The position numbers and the translations under genes were made by a program. A model generated the notes under the pieces. The model was not told where the DNA came from. It saw nothing but the letters and a program-made list of their open reading frames with translations, and made no database searches. 9,459 bases of DNA, from positions 1 through 9,459 of the forward strand of contig CANHFL010000018.1 in NCBI GenBank assembly GCA_947459855.1. Reading direction: 5' to 3'. Below are positions 6,106 through 9,459 of the stretch, one piece after another. Source of the stretch: Planctomycetaceae bacterium (GTDB taxonomy: Bacteria; Planctomycetota; Phycisphaerae; Phycisphaerales; SM1A02). The first letter of the stretch is position 1, and every line of letters begins with the position of its first letter.

Positions 6106-7569
6106 GTGACCAAGCCACCGACACTGACGTTCCTGGGCGCCGCCGGCGAGGTCACCGGGAGCTCCACCCTGCTCGAGACGGACCGTGCGCGCGTGCTGGT
6201 CGATTTCGGGCTGTTCCAGGGCAACCCCACGCAGGAGGCCCGGAACGCCGACGTGCCGCCGATCGACTTCCGGTCGCTCGACGCGGTGATCTGCACGCAT
6301 GCGCACATCGACCACTGCGGCCGGCTGGGCATGCTGCCCAAGCTCGGCTTCCGCAACAGCGTCTTCTGCCATGAGGCGACCGCCGAGCTGCTGCCGCGCG
6401 TGCTGGCCAGTTCGGCCAACCTGCAGCAGGTGCGGCTCGAGGAGTACCGCAAGGGAACCGCGCCCGACGCCGTGGTGCTGGACCCGGTGCCGGATCCCGC
6501 CTGGGCCGAGGCGCAGCGGCGCACCGCGGATCCGGTCGTGCTCTATGCGCGCGGCGATGCCGAGCGCGTGGCCCGCTCGATCGTCGGGGTCCCCTACCGT
6601 GCCTGGCGCGACCTGGCGCCCGGCATCCGGATGCGCCTGCACGACGCCGGCCACATCGTCGGAAGTGCATCCGTCGAGCTGGAAATCACGCATGGTGCGT
6701 CCCGGACGCGCGTGCTGTTCTCGGGCGACGTGGGCCCGGCCGGGCCGTCGTACCTGGCCACGCGCGAGGGCGCACCTGCCGCCGACGTGGTGATCATGGA
6801 ATCCACCACGGGAGCTCGGCCGGTCGGCGCCGGGACGCCCGACGTCGATGCGATGCTGCGCGAGGTCATCGCCGATGCGCGCGCCAACGGCCGCATGGCG
6901 CTGTTCCCGACGTTCAGCGTGGGCCGGGCGCAGGTGCTGGTGCACCACCTGGCCAAGCTCTCCCGCGAGGGCGTGCTGGGCGGCATGCCCGTCTACCTGG
7001 ACAGTCCCATGGCGATCCGTGCGGGCGAGGTCTGCTGTGCGCACCCCGAACTGCTCTCGGCCGAGGCCCAGGCGATGATCGCCGCCGGGGACTCCCCGCT
7101 CGACTTCGACGAGCTTTGGTTCGTCTGGTCGCGCAAGCAGTCGCTCAAGCTGCTCGACCGCGAGGGCCCGGCGATCGTGCTGGCCGGCAGCGGTTTCTGC
7201 GACGCCGGCCCGATCCTGCACCACCTGGAGCGGCACCTGGCGCACGAGCGTGGGCATGTCGTGTTCACGGGCTACGTGCTGCCGGGGTCGCTGGCCGAGG
7301 GACTGGCCACGGGGACGGCCCGCCGGGTGCGGATCAACGGCACCGAGCTGAACGTGCGTGCCCGCGTGAGCCGGATGCATGGCCTGAGCGGCCATGCGCA
7401 CATGGACGACCTTGCGCAGTGGCTGGTGTCCGACGGCCACTCTCCCGAGCTGGTGCTCCTGAACCATGGCGACGATGCGGCCCGTCAGGGTGCCGGCACC
7501 CGGATCTCCGATCTTGTGCAGAGCGACATCGGTCTCCCCGGCCTGCTTGATCCGATTGAGATCGCGTGA
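6106..7569 (+). CDS. Beta-CASP metallo-beta-lactamase protein (CPSF/RNase J-like superfamily)
   Basis: 487 residues from GTG 6106, chosen because homology starts at LTFLGAAGEVTGSS. The MBL core has FLGAAGEVTGSS (9-20), the zinc motif HAHIDH (65-70), DAGHIVGSA with His183, and FSGDVG with Asp208. The beta-CASP insertion begins at MESTTG (motif A, Glu232) and includes ALFPTFSVGRAQ, VYLDSPMA, the GSGFCDAGPILHHL block (361-374, region of motif B) and GLSGHAH (motif C, His430). The final zinc ligand region is LLNHGDD (His454). Overall it resembles the bacterial proteins related to the CPSF73 nuclease, which cut RNA or, rarely, DNA in the cytoplasm. Several motif residues differ from the usual form (ESTYG, SSGM, SAHAD, HGE), so activity could be altered. 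It is a single-gene unit ending at a strong hairpin. Confidence 0.9.
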   Translation: MTKPPTLTFLGAAGEVTGSSTLLETDRARVLVDFGLFQGNPTQEARNADVPPIDFRSLDAVICTHAHIDHCGRLGMLPKLGFRNSVFCHEATAELLPRVLASSANLQQVRLEEYRKGTAPDAVVLDPVPDPAWAEAQRRTADPVVLYARGDAERVARSIVGVPYRAWRDLAPGIRMRLHDAGHIVGSASVELEITHGASRTRVLFSGDVGPAGPSYLATREGAPAADVVIMESTTGARPVGAGTPDVDAMLREVIADARANGRMALFPTFSVGRAQVLVHHLAKLSREGVLGGMPVYLDSPMAIRAGEVCCAHPELLSAEAQAMIAAGDSPLDFDELWFVWSRKQSLKLLDREGPAIVLAGSGFCDAGPILHHLERHLAHERGHVVFTGYVLPGSLAEGLATGTARRVRINGTELNVRARVSRMHGLSGHAHMDDLAQWLVSDGHSPELVLLNHGDDAARQGAGTRISDLVQSDIGLPGLLDPIEIA

Positions 7570-7590
7570 GATCGCGCACGATCGCGCATG
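7560..7590 (+). repeat. Three GATCGCG repeats at exact 10-base spacing
   Basis: GATCGCG occurs at 7560, 7570 and 7580, overlapping the end of the MBL gene and the start of the gap before parB. The 10-base period places all copies on the same helical face. No known binding site is recognised in them. Confidence 0.5.
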
Positions 7591-7615
7591 TTCAAACGTG
7601 TAAGCCGCATGTTCA
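7585..7615 (+). repeat. CGCATGTTCA direct repeat, 21-base period
   Basis: Identical 10-mers CGCATGTTCA lie at 7585-7594 and 7606-7615, two helical turns apart. They sit between the GATCGCG copies and the terminator hairpin. CATGTTC also occurs once after parB (8864-8870). They could be a protein-binding site; no known family matches. Confidence 0.45.
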
Positions 7616-7617
7616 CG

Positions 7618-7649
7618 AGCGAGGCCCACCAGCAATGGTGGGCCTCGCT
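7618..7649 (+). terminator. Strong terminator-like hairpin after the MBL gene
   Basis: The arms AGCGAGGCCCACC (7618-7630) and GGTGGGCCTCGCT (7637-7649) form a perfect 13-bp stem with a 6-base AGCAAT loop. It begins 48 bases after the MBL stop. Only GGTTCTC follows instead of a U-run, so termination may depend on the stem alone or on Rho. Position and stability make a terminator, insulating parB, the best reading. Confidence 0.65.
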
Positions 7650-7691
7650 GGTTCTCGGACTGTGAATGGTCTGTCGGGGATCGCGCTCGGC

Positions 7692-7707
7692 TGGAGCAGT
7701 CGCTCCA
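7692..7707 (+). promoter_or_regulatory. Small inverted repeat upstream of the parB promoter
   Basis: TGGAGC and GCTCCA flank AGTC, ending 8 bases before the candidate -10 of parB. It covers the region where a -35 box would be. It could be an operator, but a 6-bp repeat is weak evidence. Confidence 0.2.
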
Positions 7708-7715
7708 CTCGGTCG

Positions 7716-7721
7716 TAGCAT
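7716..7721 (+). promoter_or_regulatory. Candidate -10 element (TAGCAT) of parB
   Basis: CGTAGCAT fits the TANNNT pattern. A start site 6-7 bases downstream would fall at the first base of the parS palindrome, so ParB bound there would block its own transcription. This is an inference from spacing. Confidence 0.4.
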
Positions 7722-7727
7722 CGTGAG

Positions 7728-7743
7728 TGTTCCACGTGGAACA
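7728..7743 (+). promoter_or_regulatory. parS: parS centromere site 1 (perfect 16-bp palindrome)
   Basis: TGTTCCACGTGGAACA is a perfect palindrome matching the widespread parS consensus TGTTNCACGTGNAACA at all defined positions. It lies 35 bases before the parB ATG, just after its candidate -10 box. ParB-CTP clamps load at such sites. Confidence 0.92.
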
Positions 7744-7767
7744 TCTCGCATCGCGAACGCACTGACC

Positions 7768-7773
7768 GTGGAG
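7768..7773 (+). promoter_or_regulatory. Ribosome binding site (GTGGAG) of parB
   Basis: GGAG at 7770-7773 is 5 bases before the ATG at 7779. This favours that ATG over the in-frame GTG at 7773, which would overlap the site. Confidence 0.5.
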
Positions 7774-7778
7774 TGGAC

Positions 7779-8831
7779 ATGTCGAAGCAACAAGCTGATC
7801 GTGGTCGTCCCGCTGCATCCCGCCTGGGCCGTGGGCTTGGGAGCTTGATCCCGGTGCCGCTGCAGAAGCCCGGCGCGCCTGCGCCTGCGCCGGCCGTGCC
7901 CACCGCCGTGTCGGCGTCATCCGATGCACCGGTTCCGCCGGCAGCCGCGCCCACGAAGCCCATCCGGACGGCAGCGGCGGCCGCGCCGGCGCCGGGCAGC
8001 GCGGCCGCCCTGGTTGGCGTGCAGTTCATCCCGACCGCCTCGATCCGGCCGGGCAAGTACCAGCCACGTGGGTCCATGGACCCCCAGGCACTGGACGCAC
8101 TGGCAGCCAGCATCGAGGCGTCGGGCCTGATGCAGCCGATCGTGGTCCGGCCGACGGGCGAGGCCGGCAGTTTCGAGCTGATCGCTGGTGAGCGCCGTTG
8201 GCGGGCCGTCACCCGACTGGGGCGCACCGAGATTCCGGCGGTCATTCGGGATGCAGGGGATCATGAGGCGGCTGAGCTGGCGCTGATTGAGAATCTGCAG
8301 CGCGAGGACCTCAACGCGATGGACCGAGCCGCTGCGCTCCGGCGCCTGTCTGACGAGTTCGGCTTGACCCATCAGCAGCTTGCGGAGCGGGTCGGCCTGG
8401 ATCGGGCATCGGTATCTAACCTGTTGCGGCTCAATGATTTGGATACACATGTCGCAGGACTTGTCCGTACTGGATCATTGGCGCTTGGTCACGCGAAGTG
8501 CCTCCTTGGTGTCGCGGACCTGGCTGTCCGTCGTGCCTTGGCGGATGCCGCCGTGACGGGCGACTGGAGCGTTCGCCAGCTCGAGACCAAGGTTCGTGAG
8601 GGAGCGACTGTTCCACGTGGAACGCGGACGCCAGGTCGGACCGGCGGTCCGTCGTCAGCCCATCTGACGGACCTCCAGCGCCAACTTGAGCAACACCTGG
8701 GCACCCGCGTCCAAGTGCGGGTTGGCCGCAAGAAGGGGGCTGGTGAACTGCGCATCCAGTTTTTCTCGCTCGACGAGTTTGACGGCCTGATGGCGCGTAT
8801 CGGATTCCGAGGCAACAACCTCGTGGTGTGA
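7779..8831 (+). CDS. parB: Chromosome partitioning protein ParB (CTP-dependent clamp)
   Basis: 350 residues. Order of parts: the ParA-contacting N-terminal motif RLGRGLGSLIP (15-25); a Pro/Ala-rich linker (about 28-78) longer than usual; the ParB N-domain from VQFIPTASIRPGKYQPR (81-97), with the CTP-binding boxes GERRWRA (137-143) and ENLQREDLNAMD (171-182); the parS-reading helix-turn-helix LTHQQLAERVGLDRASVSNLLRL (196-218); and a C-terminal dimerisation domain (about 295-350). ParB loads at parS, spreads along DNA and, with ParA and SMC, segregates the origin region. No parA is adjacent in this window, although the ParA-binding motif is kept, so a parA is expected elsewhere. One parS lies in the leader and one inside the gene. 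The second half uses many A/T-ending codons (TCT, AAT, ACA, CTT, GGA), unlike its neighbours. Confidence 0.96.
   Translation: MSKQQADRGRPAASRLGRGLGSLIPVPLQKPGAPAPAPAVPTAVSASSDAPVPPAAAPTKPIRTAAAAAPAPGSAAALVGVQFIPTASIRPGKYQPRGSMDPQALDALAASIEASGLMQPIVVRPTGEAGSFELIAGERRWRAVTRLGRTEIPAVIRDAGDHEAAELALIENLQREDLNAMDRAAALRRLSDEFGLTHQQLAERVGLDRASVSNLLRLNDLDTHVAGLVRTGSLALGHAKCLLGVADLAVRRALADAAVTGDWSVRQLETKVREGATVPRGTRTPGRTGGPSSAHLTDLQRQLEQHLGTRVQVRVGRKKGAGELRIQFFSLDEFDGLMARIGFRGNNLVV
8609..8624 (+). promoter_or_regulatory. parS: parS site 2 inside the parB coding sequence
   Basis: TGTTCCACGTGGAACG matches site 1 at 15 of 16 bases, differing only in the last. It encodes part of TVPRGTR (residues 277-283), in the poorly conserved stretch between the DNA-binding and dimerisation domains where sequence is free to vary. 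It is 881 bases from site 1. Confidence 0.88.
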
Positions 8832-8870
8832 CCAATAACCAATTCACCACCCAGTCGATCGTTCATGTTC

Positions 8871-8894
8871 CCGACTCGCATCGGCCGAAGTCGG
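8871..8894 (+). terminator. Weak hairpin after parB, possible terminator
   Basis: CCGACT (8871-8876) and AGTCGG (8889-8894) could pair across 12 bases, 40 bases after the parB stop. The stem is short and has no U-run, so it is only a possible end of the parB transcript. The rest of 8832-8970 shows no gene and no clear promoter for the next one. Confidence 0.2.
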
Positions 8895-8970
8895 TCGAAC
8901 GAATCCACCGTACCGCCGGGCCGACAGCGCTCGGCTCCCACGCACGTCCCCCGAACCACCGAGACCACCC

Positions 8971-9459
8971 ATGCTCCGCTCCCTGTCCGCCGCGTTCGCC
9001 TCGCTCGCCCTCCTCGCCGGCTCCGTGGCCGCCACTGCCGATGATGCGCCGAAGGCCAAGGGTCCCGTGACCTGCGCCATCGACGACGTCCACTCGATGG
9101 CGATGTTCCGCGTCCAGCACATGGGGGCCGGCGCCTTCTGGGGCCGCTTCAACGACGTCGACGGCAGCTTCACCTTCACCCCCGGCACCGACGAGGGCAT
9201 GAAGTTCGACGTCTCCATCAAGACCGAGTCGGTCGACAGCGGCAACGACAAGCTCAACCAGCACCTGCGCAGCCCGGACTTCTTCGCGTCGAAGGACTTC
9301 CCGTCCATGACCTTCAAGAGCACCGGCGTGAAGATGGTCGACGCGACGCACTTCACCGTCACGGGCGACCTCTCCCTGCACGGCGTCACCAAGCCGGTCA
9401 CCGCGAACGTCGAGTTCGTCGGCATGTCCGACAAGGGTGGCTCCGCACGCGCCGGCTTC
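8971..9459 (+). CDS. YceI-family lipocalin-like periplasmic protein, 3' end outside window
   Basis: 163 codons are visible; full proteins are usually about 180-210 residues, so only the end is missing. Residues 1-22 (MLRSLSAAFASLALLAGSVAATA) are a clear signal peptide. The mature part follows the YceI pattern: CAIDDVHSMAMFRVQHMGAGAFWGRF (35-60), FDVSIKTESVDSGNDKLNQHLRSPDFF (79-105), FPSMTFKST (110-118), and FTVTGDLSLHGVTKPVTANVEF (128-149). YceI proteins form a beta-barrel that binds a polyisoprenoid or fatty amide ligand in the periplasm; their physiological role is poorly defined. No Shine-Dalgarno precedes the ATG, which is supported by the position of the signal peptide. The gene is downstream of parB by 139 bases and probably separate from it. 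Confidence 0.92.
   Translation, partial: MLRSLSAAFASLALLAGSVAATADDAPKAKGPVTCAIDDVHSMAMFRVQHMGAGAFWGRFNDVDGSFTFTPGTDEGMKFDVSIKTESVDSGNDKLNQHLRSPDFFASKDFPSMTFKSTGVKMVDATHFTVTGDLSLHGVTKPVTANVEFVGMSDKGGSARAGF

Noticed and set aside
7773..7781. GTG at 7773 as the parB start
   Set aside because: It overlaps the best ribosome binding site; the ATG at 7779 has correct spacing.
4936..7929. A 997-residue open frame on the minus strand covering the aldo/keto reductase and running on through the MBL gene
   Set aside because: Only the first third matches a known family. The upstream part is antisense to the MBL gene and is His/Arg/Gly-rich, typical of a GC-rich shadow frame. The reductase has a good ATG and promoter at 6039.
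8064..8071. CCACGTGG inside parB as a third parS site
   Set aside because: Only the 8-base core is present; the outer TGTT and AACA arms are missing, so ParB binding is unlikely.
8823..8850. GTGGTG/CACCAC inverted repeat at the parB stop as a terminator
   Set aside because: The 6-bp stem has a 16-base AT-rich loop and no U-run, too weak to list as a terminator.
1..9459. Defence island, phage, CRISPR or biosynthetic cluster
   Set aside because: No repeats with spacers, transposases, integrases, restriction or toxin-antitoxin genes are visible. Apart from eboE-eboC the genes are housekeeping or common enzymes in separate units.

Overview
This is a gene-dense, very GC-rich bacterial chromosomal window holding ten protein-coding genes, two of them cut by the window edges. 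I see no rRNA, tRNA, CRISPR array, insertion sequence or phage gene. The lineage cannot be fixed from sequence alone. A high-GC Gram-negative bacterium is likely: there are several Sec-exported periplasmic proteins, a YceI protein and a TlpA-type thioredoxin. Planctomycetota (Phycisphaerae-like) is my best guess, from the exported sialate O-acetylesterase, the EboE/EboC pair, and -10 elements sitting almost on the start codons.

Layout. 1-753 (-): 5' half of an exported SGNH-type sialate O-acetylesterase. It diverges from a class I glutamine amidotransferase of the gamma-glutamyl-GABA hydrolase type (797-1465, +). Next come three tightly spaced + strand genes: an exported TlpA-like thioredoxin with an unusual Gly/Ser-only tail (1538-2329), eboE (2348-3541) and the UbiA-family eboC (3538-4479, a 4-base GTGA overlap with eboE). 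A free-standing nuoA (4522-4917, +) has its own promoter-like element and none of the other complex I genes beside it. It converges on an aldo/keto reductase (4936-6039, -), which diverges from a beta-CASP metallo-beta-lactamase protein (6106-7569, +).

The MBL gene ends at a strong hairpin (7618-7649). A 209-base gap follows, with phased short repeats and a perfect parS site, then parB (7779-8831, +), which carries a second parS inside its own coding sequence. No parA or rsmG/mnmG gene adjoins it. The window ends in an exported YceI-family protein (8971 to the edge).

How the genes relate. eboE and eboC are almost certainly co-translated and likely act together on a prenylated or otherwise lipophilic metabolite; the thioredoxin just upstream may be in the same transcript. 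parB with its two parS sites is a chromosome-segregation module, so this locus probably lies in the origin-proximal domain. The other genes look like independent single-gene transcription units. Most of the window is ordinary. The points most worth a second look are the reduced ebo pair, the parS sites in and upstream of parB, the orphan nuoA, the Ser/Gly tail and the recurring TANNNT elements 7-10 bases before start codons.
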